Origin: Gossypium raimondii
Lineage: Eukaryota; Streptophyta; Magnoliopsida; Malvales; Malvaceae
Reading direction: 5' to 3'
NCBI RefSeq assembly: GCF_025698545.1
Contig: NC_068570.1
Location: 56,873,924-56,937,923, forward strand
DNA length: 64,000 bases
Under the pieces are notes generated by a model. The model made no database searches. It worked only from the letters and a program-made list of their open reading frames with translations, and was not told the DNA's origin. Made by a program: the position numbers and the translations under genes. Shown here one piece after another: positions 26,001-36,400 of this stretch (position 1 is its first letter; each line of letters begins with the position of its first letter).

Positions 26001-26926
26001 ATCCTCCACAAGATTAAAAAAAAAAAAAAAAAAGAAGCATTCAAATTGAAAGTTCGGGGTCCTAATTGTTGGCATGTCCTTAAATACAGAGATTATAAAA
26101 TCAAGACACGCTTTCAGAAATTTGTTTTATTTGCCAAGCGATTTTTCCTCTTATTATTTCATGGCACATCAGGATGGAAAGTTCATTTAATTTCCCTAAA
26201 AACAAGAAACTGAAAGGCTTAAAATTTGGTAACAAACACAAATTGATTCATGCCACCAAGCACAAAATTCACCATAACAATATCAATTCTTGATGGATGA
26301 TCCTTTAAACTAAAAATAATAATAAAAGATCAAATTTCCATGACTGAAGATTCTTCAAACCCAATAAGGAGGCAAAACAATCACATCTAAATTTTCCAAA
26401 TCAAGTTCAAAGAATTAAAATTCGATCAACATTGATTAGAACACTTAAATAAATTTAAAAAAGTAAATTCCATCATAAAATCAATTGAAGTTACTCGAAC
26501 ATCATTAAATCAAATTCAATCTAACATTTTCCAAACTGAATTTCGGAATCCAAGCATAACTTCTATAATCGTACATTTTTTACAAAGAGATTAAAGGCAG
26601 AAACAGAAATGCATATAAAAAATTCCAAAAAGAAAAAGATCAATCACAAAAACTACGGTAAAGAAGAGATAAAATAGCAGTACTCTAGCGTGAGAGGTGT
26701 CGATTCCAGAGGATTCGAGAGCATCATGTAAGGCGAAGTCAAAATCAGTAGCAGAAGCGTGCGGAAGGGATGCAGCACGGCGGAGGAGACGGAAACACGG
26801 CGGAGATGACGGAGGAAGGGAAGGAGGAATTGACTGGAATCTGGAGGATTTAAAAGCAGGAGAAGGTTTGAGAATCCAAAGAGACGATGATGAAGAAGCG
26901 GCGGTTAACGAAGAAGATGGACTCAT
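17013..26926 (-). CDS. Plastid-targeted SirB1 / transglutaminase-like (Transglut_core2) protein
   Basis: Predicted 434-residue protein in eight exons: 26926-26684, 25817-25533, 25229-25170, 25067-24858, 23785-23667, 23580-23483, 17387-17263 and 17177-17013. Every junction is GT-AG and in phase. The start [14 protein letters not shown] opens a Ser-rich, acid-poor chloroplast transit peptide of about 55 residues. A further ATG lies 33 codons upstream at 27025, but the segment between looks hydrophobic and is a less likely start. The core (about residues 180-270) has [17 protein letters not shown] followed by a GLPRAYD block, the layout of SirB1-type transglutaminase-like domains. The end has a helical TPR-like piece ([29 protein letters not shown]). 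The plant function is unknown to me. Intron 6 is 6.1 kb because a full Ty3/gypsy element sits in it in the opposite orientation. Intron 4 carries a tandem duplication. Despite this, the coding frame is intact. Confidence 0.82.
17572..17762 (+). repeat. CTATGTTACT MITE-like family, copy 8
   Basis: CTATATTATTCGAACTCAAG at the left, TTCGGAGCAACATG at the right, with the TTTTTTTCTAGGTTTTTCAA core. In the same SirB1 intron as the gypsy element. Confidence 0.8.
18075..18467 (+). repeat. 5' LTR of the gypsy element
   Basis: 393 bp, TG...CA ends, preceded by the target duplication TATTA. It matches the 23024-23431 copy along its length. The 3' LTR has an extra T-rich stretch of about 15 bases near its start. 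Confidence 0.93.
18470..18481 (+). promoter_or_regulatory. Primer-binding site (initiator Met tRNA type)
   Basis: The bases TGTATCAGAGC, two bases after the LTR end, differ by one base from the usual plant iMet site TGGTATCAGAGC. Confidence 0.8.
18490..19650 (+). pseudogene. gypsy gag remnant (capsid and zinc knuckle)
   Basis: The clearest pieces are a capsid-like stretch at 18869-19213 ([42 protein letters not shown]) and, in a later frame, 19393-19647 with a knuckle-like [14 protein letters not shown] preceded by basic residues. The two parts are separated by a stop (after ...LPETYA) and frameshifts. The segment before 18869 also contains stops. It encoded the structural Gag protein and is no longer translatable as one product. 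Confidence 0.85.
19655..22992 (+). pseudogene. gypsy pol remnant (PR-RT-RH-INT-chromodomain)
   Basis: Protease is near 19785-19830, where the catalytic D-S-G triplet reads D-S-S ([10 protein letters not shown]). RT starts near 20280, is frameshifted around 20470 and continues to 20890 with [20 protein letters not shown] and FFDDILVY. RNase H lies at 21191-21560 ([19 protein letters not shown]). Integrase runs 21616-22305 with an H-H-C-C finger (CRRCK). Its first catalytic Asp is replaced by Asn (SMNVIEDLP) and a few residues are missing after VVVDLS. The later SDRDKVF and NGQTEVLNR motifs remain. After another frameshift, 22537-22992 holds the integrase tail and a chromodomain ([17 protein letters not shown]). 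It is inactive for both cleavage and integration. Confidence 0.9.
23024..23431 (+). repeat. 3' LTR of the gypsy element
   Basis: 408 bp, TG...CA ends, preceded by the purine-rich tract ACAGGGGAG and followed by the target duplication TATTA. Confidence 0.93.
23941..24116 (+). repeat. CTATGTTACT MITE-like family, copy 9
   Basis: Right end ATCTGAGCAACATAG. Forms part of the first unit of the 23935-24700 tandem duplication. Confidence 0.75.
24325..24494 (+). repeat. CTATGTTACT MITE-like family, copy 10
   Basis: Right end TTGGAGCAACATAG. Second unit of the tandem duplication, so copies 9 and 10 come from one insertion. Confidence 0.75.
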
Positions 26927-27134
26927 TGTTGCTGCTTTGTTAGTGGCGACAAAACAAAGAGAGTGAGTGAGTGATACATAAGAGAGTACAAATATTATAG
27001 AATCTGCAAAATATCTCCCTAGCATCCATGGTTGAAAAACGGAATCTAACAGATATTTTTGTCTGCTCGTTTTTTTTTTAATTAAGAAAAAAAAAACGGT
27101 TAAAAGAGGTTTAAGAGAATATCAATCCAACATA

Positions 27135-27205
27135 AATGGTCACAAGAGTATCCAATGTATTGCAACCAAGCAACACAACAAGAGTATCTAATGTATTGCA
27201 ACCAA
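27135..27205. repeat. Two-unit tandem repeat
   Basis: The unit AAGAGTATCCAATGTATTGC, then AACCAAGCAACACAAC, occurs twice with one or two differences (AAGAGTATCTAATGTATTGC in the second). It lies immediately upstream of an open frame of roughly 60 codons that belongs to the adjacent retroelement-like remnant. Confidence 0.75.
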
Positions 27206-27214
27206 ACAACACAG

Positions 27215-27750
27215 CCAAGCAACACATGACACACCAGCGTGGAAAGATGTCTATGAAGACAAACCACCCGATGACTTGGAAGAAAGAATTGAACAACTAG
27301 AATTAAAATGTTGCAGGACAAAAGAGGAGAAGAAGAGGAAGATAGAAGAGTTAAATCTCACATCTGACATTAGTACGGACTATAATACTGATTGAAAGAT
27401 ACTAAAGAAAAGTCCTTTGTTTTCTTATATATTATTGTACTTTAATTTATTAAAGTATGAGTAAGTTATGGTTTACTAGATGAGTCATCGTTCTTTATAA
27501 ATTTTACTTTATTAAAGTATGAGTGAGTCATAGTTTACGAGATGAGTCATCATCCTTTTATAAATCATTGAACTTACTTTTGATAAAGTTTGATGAGTCC
27601 TTGTCCTTTTATGCATTATTGTGTACGAGTCATGAATCAAATTCCTCCTTATCTGTAATTCCTTCTCTATATAAGGAAGAAAAACTCTCAGATGTAAGAT
27701 ATCGAGTTCTGAAAATAAAAATATTAGTGTGATTTTATAAAATGGCTTGC
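27215..27750 (+). mobile_element. Reverse-transcribing element remnant: 3' coding end plus promoter/leader region
   Basis: A short acidic and then Lys-rich open frame ends with TGA at about 27396. About 300 bp of noncoding DNA follows. It contains a repeated block of about 70 bp (TTATTAAAGTATGAGT... twice, about 27445-27545), several TGAGTCAT motifs, and TTCTCTATATAAGGAAG near 27662, then an AATAAAA at about 27713. This arrangement fits either the 3' end of an LTR retrotransposon or an endogenous pararetrovirus fragment, whose promoters commonly have a CTATATAAGGAAG core. The two could not be told apart. It is a fragment with no polymerase domain in view. Confidence 0.4.
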
Positions 27751-28087
27751 TAAAACTCTCTGCTCTCTTCCTTCTTGATTATGGTATATTAGTAAAAGAA
27801 AATCTCCCGTGAGTTTAGAAGTATGCACTGTGTTGCCATATAATGGATCCTGCACATCAGAAACTAAGCTTAGACCAGATATACTAAACTCAGATGAGTT
27901 TGAAGAAGTAGTCTGAATTAATGATATTAACAGCTAAAAGGCAGTGTCTGTTTAAGTGGCCAAGAGGAGAAGGCCTTGTTTTGGCATAGCATACCTGCTG
28001 TTATGATCTATTAGTTCCAGATATCTCAGCTTCAAATAATATTTAATGATTGCGGCTCGAAAAATAAAATAAAATCATTGTTTCTTT

Positions 28088-29045
28088 TTAGGGTAAATTA
28101 TTTTAGTTCGTCACCCATTTTTTAAGACATTTTCATTTTGGTCATCCAAAATGAAATTCTTACAATTTGGTCACCCAATTTAGGACATTTTCATTTTAGC
28201 TGCCCAAGCGCTATATTTCTAACAAAGGTTAATTATACATGCCACGTCATATTTACACTTTCATTTTGGTTACGCTTTCATTTTGATCACCCCAAAATTT
28301 TCTTTTAAGTATTGATTGAGGTAAAAAAATTACGGATTTAAGTGAAAAAAGTGATAGAAACTAAAATAATACACTGAAATTGTCAGATTGTACTTGTTTA
28401 ACTCATTACCGAAATCATAAATTTCTTTTTTTTCTTAATATTAAAATTTTAATTATCAAAACATCAAAATAAATTGAATAAATTATTGAAATTTTATTTA
28501 TCCATAGATAATGTCAACCAATTTATTAACATAATATTAAAATTAATTAATTTTTTTTCATTTGGGTAAAAAAATATGAAAAATTATGATTTTGTTAGGA
28601 ATGAAAAATAAAATTAATTAATTAAATTAATTGCAAGACCATATAATTAAAAAAATTGGATTCCATAAACAACTATTAAAAGCAATCATTTTCATTAATA
28701 ATTCTTTTAAAATAATTTCAAAATATCTAAATAAATTAAATAAAATTATTGAAAAAGTTTATCCATTAATAATGTCAATCAGTTTGCTACTATTAATGAA
28801 AGTTTAACGCGTATCTTAATATTTAAAAAGTTATATTTCAAAATTTAAATCTAAAATTTTCAACATTGGGATAAACAAGTGCAATTTGACAATTTTTATA
28901 TATTATTTTAGTTTCTACCTTTTTTTCACTTTAATCATCAATCAGTACTTAAAAATATGTAAAGCATAACCAAAACGAATGTGCAAACATGACGTGGCGT
29001 ATACAATTAACCGCTCTTAAAGATTTAACGCTTGGGTGAAAAAAA
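28088..29045. mobile_element. Inverted-repeat (TIR-type) non-autonomous element, about 0.95 kb
   Basis: The left arm at about 28196-28400 (CCCAAGCGCTATATTTCTAA..., GGTTAATTATACATGCCACG, TCATATTTAC) pairs with the reverse complement of about 28850-29040 (CCCAAGCGTTAAATC..., GGTTAATTGTATACGCCACG, TCATGTTTGC). The arms continue through TAAGTA(T/C)TGATTGA and GTAGAAACTAAAATAATA. The 5' extension at 28088-28195 (GGGTAAATTATTTTAGT...) has no partner, so the right end appears truncated. The AT-rich core has no ORF. No clean target duplication was identified. Confidence 0.65.
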
Positions 29046-29449
29046 AAACCTCAATTCGATTGATTTCTTTAATTTAATGATTGTTTATTTCAACCTATTT
29101 AAGTGCATAATATGTAAATTTCTCAATACTATATATTAGTTCATGGTGTTTCGATGTACTATTTTTAAATTTATTGATATTTTTAAATATTTTCATATTC
29201 AAATATATATAATCTTATTTTTAATTTCTTAATTAAGTATTAGATTTTATCACTCTCAAATGAAAAAACATTGATTGTTAAATTTTACTCAATAATGAAT
29301 ATAGGTGGAGTGGCAGTAACTTTGTATTGTAGTATTATCGAACATGTGATTGATCTTTGGATTAATAAATTTTAACTTTTATTTAAATATGATATAAAAA
29401 TATGAAAAGACAAAATGTCACCATAATAATATTGATAATAAGCGTAAAC

Positions 29450-29770
29450 TATTTAGGTGATCACCCAACATCTGGATAAGTTATATTTTGGTTATTCAAC
29501 TTCAAAACTTTTAATTTCATCATCAACATTTTCAAAATTTAAAATTTTAGTCACTCACATTTAAATACTTAACAGAAAGCTAATGTGAGCATTTTTATTG
29601 GCCTAATAACAAATTTAACCCTCTAATGTTTACACATTTTATAAATTTGATCCTAAATCTAAAAATTCAACAAATGTAGTCCTCAATATTTAAATAATTC
29701 ATCATTTAGCTCTAAATCTAAAAAGTTCAATAAATTTAACACCCAACATTTTACAAAATTTGCAAATTTA
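29450..29770. repeat. Dispersed AT-rich noncoding repeat, copy 1
   Basis: Phrases such as TAATAACAAATTTAACCCTC, TGTTTACACATTTTATAAAT and TTTGATCCTAAATCTAAAAA recur in related form near 37.85 kb and 42.74 kb. It is probably a decayed transposable element shared by the three sites. The exact ends are not resolved. Confidence 0.45.
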
Positions 29771-30179
29771 ATTCTAATTCTAAAATTTTGAAAAAATCAT
29801 TTTAAATATATAAACATGCAAATATATCCCAATTATATCAATTTAAATATAATTAGGCAAATATAAATTTTAAAATTATTAATTAGATTCCATAACTTAA
29901 TTTAACAATTATATTTTTATTTTTATTTTAAACCGATATATACCCATACAAACTAGTATTGATCAAAATAAGCCGTAACACCAAAACCACTAAAACATAA
30001 CGAAGATTACTTTATATCAATTGAGGATCGAAACGATGCGTATTAAGCCATATGACCAATATCGGCTATTACAATTATATAGTTCGATCCAAAGTTTCTA
30101 AATTAGATATCATAGAAAGTTACAAACACATTATCTGCATAACATGGATTTCATCTATGTTTACTTGGATTCTGTATCA

Positions 30180-30331
30180 ATGTCAAGTACGGTTATATAT
30201 CCAACAAAAATGTATTTAATTTTCTAAGTTTTCAAAGCATTCTTAAAAAATTATATCTTCGTAATCATGTTCAGTTGTTCAGTTATGTATTGGACATGAA
30301 TGTCGAGCACAAAAAGTCGGAATAACATGAG
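30180..30331 (+). repeat. CTATGTTACT MITE-like family, copy 11
   Basis: Decayed copy with GTCGAGCAC and AGTCGGAATAACATG at the right. In the 3' flank of LAF3. Confidence 0.55.
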
Positions 30332-30464
30332 CTACTCGATACAAACTGCCTGGTAATTTTCGGAAACTAGGCCCGACTCAAGTGATGAACAGTTACAATC
30401 AGTGCAACCAGAACCCAAAACTAGTGTCTGGAAACAGTTAAGACAGTTTTAAAATCAAAAGCTT

Positions 30465-33400
30465 TCAGGGATAGGCTTGGATACCACCAACATATGTTGC
30501 ATTAACTGATGTAGATCCTCCTGTGGCAAACTCATCCCATGAATCAGATGATAGTATGACGAAATCAGCCAATTTTCCAGTCGATAATGATCCTATTTCG
30601 TTCTCCAGAAAGCATGCCCGAGCAGCTGAAATCGTGTGCCTGTCATGATCAAAACAGGAAAGCATCAGTTAAAAGTACCTATGTCCAACACCAACGTCGG
30701 TGTCTGGTACATACCAGACATGGATATGGAGGTTTAATCCTTGAATATAGTATATAATTTAAAAAAATAATTTGAGCATACGCATGCCAATCATATATGT
30801 AAATCCAACACCAGTCGAAGTCCGGGTATAAACATTTCAAGTCAGAGCAGACACAAGCTAATCATGATAGAGTAAGAATACTTTGATGAAAAGCAGATGC
30901 AAAATCCGAAGAGAATAGTAGGAATGCTAATCAAGCACAAGGATTTGAATAAGGAATGTGTCCATTTCCATGATGATAAGAATCCGCTTACGTTTAGAAA
31001 CTACGATACAAGCAGTGCACGGCAAGCAGTCATATATATGAAGAATAAACAAGTATACATTGAAGACTCGGAGAAAATGTAGTTGTAGTGTTGCTTACGC
31101 GATTAATGCATCGTTTAGCGAAAGGCGCTCGGATGGTATCCAAGCAGTGTCCCAACCAGGAGGAATTCTATTCATTGCTGTTCTTATAGCATGCAAAGGA
31201 TAAGTACTTGTAACCTGGAGCAACAAATAAGGAATGAGGCTTCAAGACAGGTAGAAACCTATTCAAGACAGGTAGAAACCTATCTTATCCAGACTTGGGA
31301 TGAGTTTCAATTTAGGCACAAGTTGGACATGCATCTGCTCAATTTTTTTCTGGGTTTTTCCATATATTTAAAGAATCAAAAACCCCCATTATTTATGTCC
31401 TAATATGTTTAGGACATAGATGTCAAACACATACTTTAGGAAGAATAAGGAGTCTGGATAACATAGTTAGAAACTAGAAACAAGTATTAATAGGAAGAAA
31501 ATGCTTACGGGCCAGTCAGAACCGAGAGCCAACAATGCATTGCTTGATAGAAGTGACCGGAAAAGATATGACCCCTTTTGAGCCCTATCCACCCCAAGCT
31601 TTCTGATCGCCGCATCAGCATCATCGAGCAAGTGATCAGGCTGTTGGCAACAACATTCTAGTATCACCAAACCGAAATAATTTCCAGTATAATTCCATAA
31701 GAGTATCTAAGTATCTAAGATCACCCTCACATGGATGTATCAACAATATCAAGTTTTTTAGCAAATGATAGAACAGATGCAAAAGAGAAGACGGAATCCC
31801 GAATTCATGGTTCAAACATGAACCCATCCCTGGAGTTAAAAAACCGAGCAAAGATGCGTTTACATTTCATTTGCAGCATCTTGGTATAAGTAATCAACAT
31901 CTAAATGAAGCACTGAAAAAAATATTGAAACCTGTACTGAAGCAACAATCCCTTGTTGGCCAAATCGATCCGCTGTGCCAGGGGCCAAATGCTGAGCATG
32001 CTCAATCTGAAATCATAATTAGAAACAAGAAAACCCATTCATGCTGAACTTATGAACACGCATGTAGGGAGAACAATTCTCAAGATTCCGACCATTACCC
32101 TAAATCTCCGATCTCTCTTTCCATTTTTTAAGGCAACGGATTCATACATATCAAGGATCAAGTCGTTTGCTTTATCACCTATAGCATGGATAGCAACCTG
32201 AAATAAATTAAAAGTGAAGTAAGCTTCTATAACAGATGCAAGAGTTTCACTTGAGAAAGTGGGAGTGCTATAAAGTATTAACCATGGGTGACCTGAAGCC
32301 CGGACATGTCTGAAGCAATTGTCATGTTGAAAAGACTTTCGAATTCCAGAACTTGTAAGCCATAGTTGTGAGGGTCATCAAAATATGGCTACAATATAAG
32401 AGAAACATAAAGCATTAGATATTATCATGCTGGTAATGGGTTTTACCAAATGGTACATTCTGTTGAAATATGTGAAACCCATATATTTTGGGATATATTT
32501 TAAAGTTATTTAGGTAGATAAATCTTATTTAGGTAGATAAATCTTAGAATAAATCATTTGAGATATTCTAGGAATATTTTATTTTATCTTTTAGTAGTTT
32601 ATTAGAATAAGAGAATTATTTTCCCAATTAGGTTATGACTCTTTTCTCTATTTAAATTCAGTTTAGTTAATAAAAGACAGAACAGTTTTATTAAATACTC
32701 TCTTAAAAAAACTTTCACATTTTGATTATCGAGTTTATTATCAGAAGTAACTTTGGAAATGTCTTATTTCTAGGCATTGTTTCATTCTCTATATTAACAT
32801 TGACCCCCCAAAAAGGGAAAAATTGTTCTTTAGTCCCTCTAGATATTGGAAAGTCATTTCCCTTGACACTAACTTAATGTGAAGGAAGCTTGAGCAAAGC
32901 GGAGAGATCTTGCCAAGAAATAAGCACAAAGGGATTGATAAATTCTATGTTACTCTAGATATTAGGATATGGGTATATGACCGTCATGGGTATGTTGAAA
33001 TCATTTTTAAGTTTTTCCATGTTTTGGATAGGTCTTTGGAGGGTGATATCCCCATACGCATGCCCTGATATATGTTGGAAATAGGTGTCAAATGCAAGTA
33101 CCTCAAGAAAAAATGAGAGTAACATAGCTGAAGATGATAAGCCCAAAAACTAATTAAAAAAGGACTTGAAATACATTTCCTACTAGATAAATAGAAGACT
33201 TCCGGACCATATATCTATAATTTACGGATGGTCAGAGAGCACAAGCTGTATGGTTGGTTCTTACCTCATGGAAGAGAGCACTATTTGAACCGAGAGAGCC
33301 ATCGGCAAAAGCTTTAACACCTCCAAGGTAAATCCAATTACTCAAAGCACGACCTGCCCTATGAATTACACCCTGATATGACAAAGAAACCTTATAAATA

Positions 33401-36400
33401 AACCAAAATCAAGAAAAAAATTCTGAGTATAGCAAAACAGGATATCAAGAACACTAATCTCTTAGAAAACATGCAATGGCAGACATAAAGAAAAGGGGGC
33501 GGCACACAAAAATATTTTTTTATATATGAATATGTACATGTATATTTATATGTATACGTAACCTAGAAGTCTTTTGATGCAATTAGAAATGAAAGTAAAA
33601 TATCTGTGTTACATGTTGAAGAGAGAAATAGATAAGAGGTCGTACATGTAACCTTGACCAAGTCTCCATTGGGAAAAATAAGCACACTCTGATTTTCATC
33701 TTCCCTGAAGAATCAGCCCATTGATACACATCTGTACAAATGATTAGAAGACTTTTATGGTTTGGTAAAAAAGTGATACATTTTCAAAGGTTTCTTAGAG
33801 CAATTTTTCAATTCAAACAAACAAAACATCAATTCCAAATCGAGGAAGAGATAGAGAAAAAATTATTACAAAGAATACTTTGTCTATCGATTTCATTATA
33901 TCATATCCAGCATTTCAATAGCATTTGAATTTTCTTAAACATCATTTCAACTGATTTTTATTCTTTCCACAAACAATTTGAAAACCGGTCTTTATCTTAA
34001 TCAAAAGGCATGAGATAATGCACATAATGAGCTAAATTACTTTGAATAATATGTCGAACAGGAAATACACTCTATGTTACTCAGACTCAGATTAGAGTGT
34101 CGGATACAGTTATGAAGAGTTGAAGCAACACAGAACACAATTAATAGATTCATTTATTTGTTATTTACATTGACCACGAAAACTATTTTGAGTAAAACCT
34201 GAAAAGTCCTGCCAGGAATGCTCAACTGATGACCCAGGAAAATATCTGCCGACATCAACAACAGTTGTGACACCCCTTGTCAAGGCAAAACTACTAGCTC
34301 TAAGCATGGCTTCCCTCCTTTCATCCACGGAGGCCTCCGGAATCCAGGAAAGAATAAGTTCCATTGCAGCATCAATCAGCAGACCAGTAGGTTCTGCATG
34401 GTCATGAAGACAATCTAATATAAGCAACACATTTGTAAACCATGAGCATAGTTATATCCTATGTTACTAAGACTCGGGTAAGAGTATTGGATACAGGAAG
34501 TGTTGGAGATGTATTTTGGAGGGTCCTATCTGCATACCTGATATATGCCAGATACAGGTATTTAAAGAAACATGAGATGGAGTGACATAGGTTTAGACAA
34601 TATTTAAATTTTATTTAGCTATCAAGAGAGAAATGGTTGTAAGTGTTCCACTAGGCAATATCAACCCTAAAACTGGAAGCAACTAAATAAGAATATGCAT
34701 ACCTCCATCAGCAGTTTGCATAATTTTTCCACCGTTTGGATCTTTAGTTAAATTAGTGACTCCAGCCAACTTTAGTGCCACTGAGTTAGCCAAGCCCATA
34801 TGACCATCCATCCTTGTTAGCCAAACCTGCAAAATAAGATATCATTACCATGCTTGATATAGAGTTCCCTTATGTTGATATAAATAGCTATTCTCAATCA
34901 AACTTCAGCTTCTTACGGGATTATCTGGTGTGACCTCATCTATCCAAGATGCCATTGGCAATTCCCCTCCCCAAAGATCATTGTTCCATCCACCACCCAG
35001 AATCCACGAACCCCTTTTCACATCTATAATTGTTCATAAGAACAAGGCAAGTGAAAAAGTTCAATGAGATTTAGAAAAGCATGTAAGAAGCAAAAACAGG
35101 TTAATCTAATTATACACAAAGAAAGACTGAATTGGAGGGCGAACCGGTTGGACATCTAGTTCAACCACAATGTAAAAAAAAGAAACTAATAATAATTAAG
35201 AAAATCATAAAACATTCAAAAAAGGAAAATTATTTAAAAAATCATAAAATTAAGAGATACCAGTTATACCAAAATGAACAGAAACCGTGAATGATCATGG
35301 TCATAGATAAGCAAAGAACTAATAGGGTACAGCAGCTAATCCTCCATACTTATAAACTGAGTAAAGTATAAACATAAAAACTTTTCAGAAATTATGTTAA
35401 GCACATACTTTCAGCATTGATGTAGATTGAATAACAAAAAAAACTGATATTTTACTGTTATCCAGAAAAAATTTAGGAAGGATGAAACATCAAAAAACAT
35501 AATTAAAGAGAAAGAAGATACTTAGTACGGCTTCTTTCACTCTTCTCACAACTTCATCTTTCCGATTTACACCTTCGAGCTGCACACGTGCCATCTGTCG
35601 TACACAAGAAAATCTCAACTTTGCATAGGTATATACCAATTACAACTACAGGAAACGAAAGCAGATACACTCACTAGTAGAAGCAAAGATAATGTTAAAA
35701 GCAAAAACGAGCTTTTAAAAATCTGGAGGCATGTTTTGGGGAATCTGTCCAGAGAATTGATATGTTTGACAATGAAAGGGATATCAAATGGACCCCTGTT
35801 CTTTATCTATGGTTAATGTTCGATAAAGAAAGGAGTTCATAAACCTAAAGGCACATGCCATGAAAGAATAATGAACTTACTCTGTCATTGTTTTAACACC
35901 AGCATGACTGCTAACTGATGTCAACACCTATGATAAAACTCAAGGGTTCTCAAAATAAGTAACTGATAATGATCCAATGCTGCCGAACTCCACATTAGTT
36001 CTATGTAGCAGCAGTGGACTACAAACAAGTGATGCACACACTTTCATGCTGGCTATGGGAATAAGATATTCACCCACAATCTTCTGACACATAAAAAACT
36101 CATTAAGAAACACTCTGACAGTGAGCTTTTCCAAACGAGATTTCTTATAGAAGAGCACACTAACAGAATATTCAGATGTAAAGATATGAAATACTATCAA
36201 AAAGCTCCAGAAATACCAACAAACATTGACTGAGACGGGACAGGAAAATCAATAGAAAAGGCTTCTCAAGAACCTAAATTTGAACTCCAAATTAAAGTGT
36301 TACAATCACTTGAGAATCCCACATTTTGCCTCCCAAAAACGCTAGCCCACAATACAATCCTCCAAGTCACAACTCACAAGGCTTCTATTGCATCCTTATT

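Larger units (their letters stand above)
26927..30464. other. Intergenic region between the SirB1-like and LAF3 genes
   Basis: Right after the SirB1 start should come its promoter (about 26930-27060). The rest is repeat-derived: a direct repeat of about 37 bp at 27135-27205, a coding-plus-promoter remnant at about 27215-27750, an inverted-repeat element at about 28088-29045, and noncoding repeat-family sequence at 29450-29770. No host exon was recognised. Confidence 0.6.

Noticed and set aside
26697-26966. Plus-strand Arg/Glu-rich frame
   Set aside because: Reverse complement of the Ser-rich transit-peptide exon of the SirB1-like gene.
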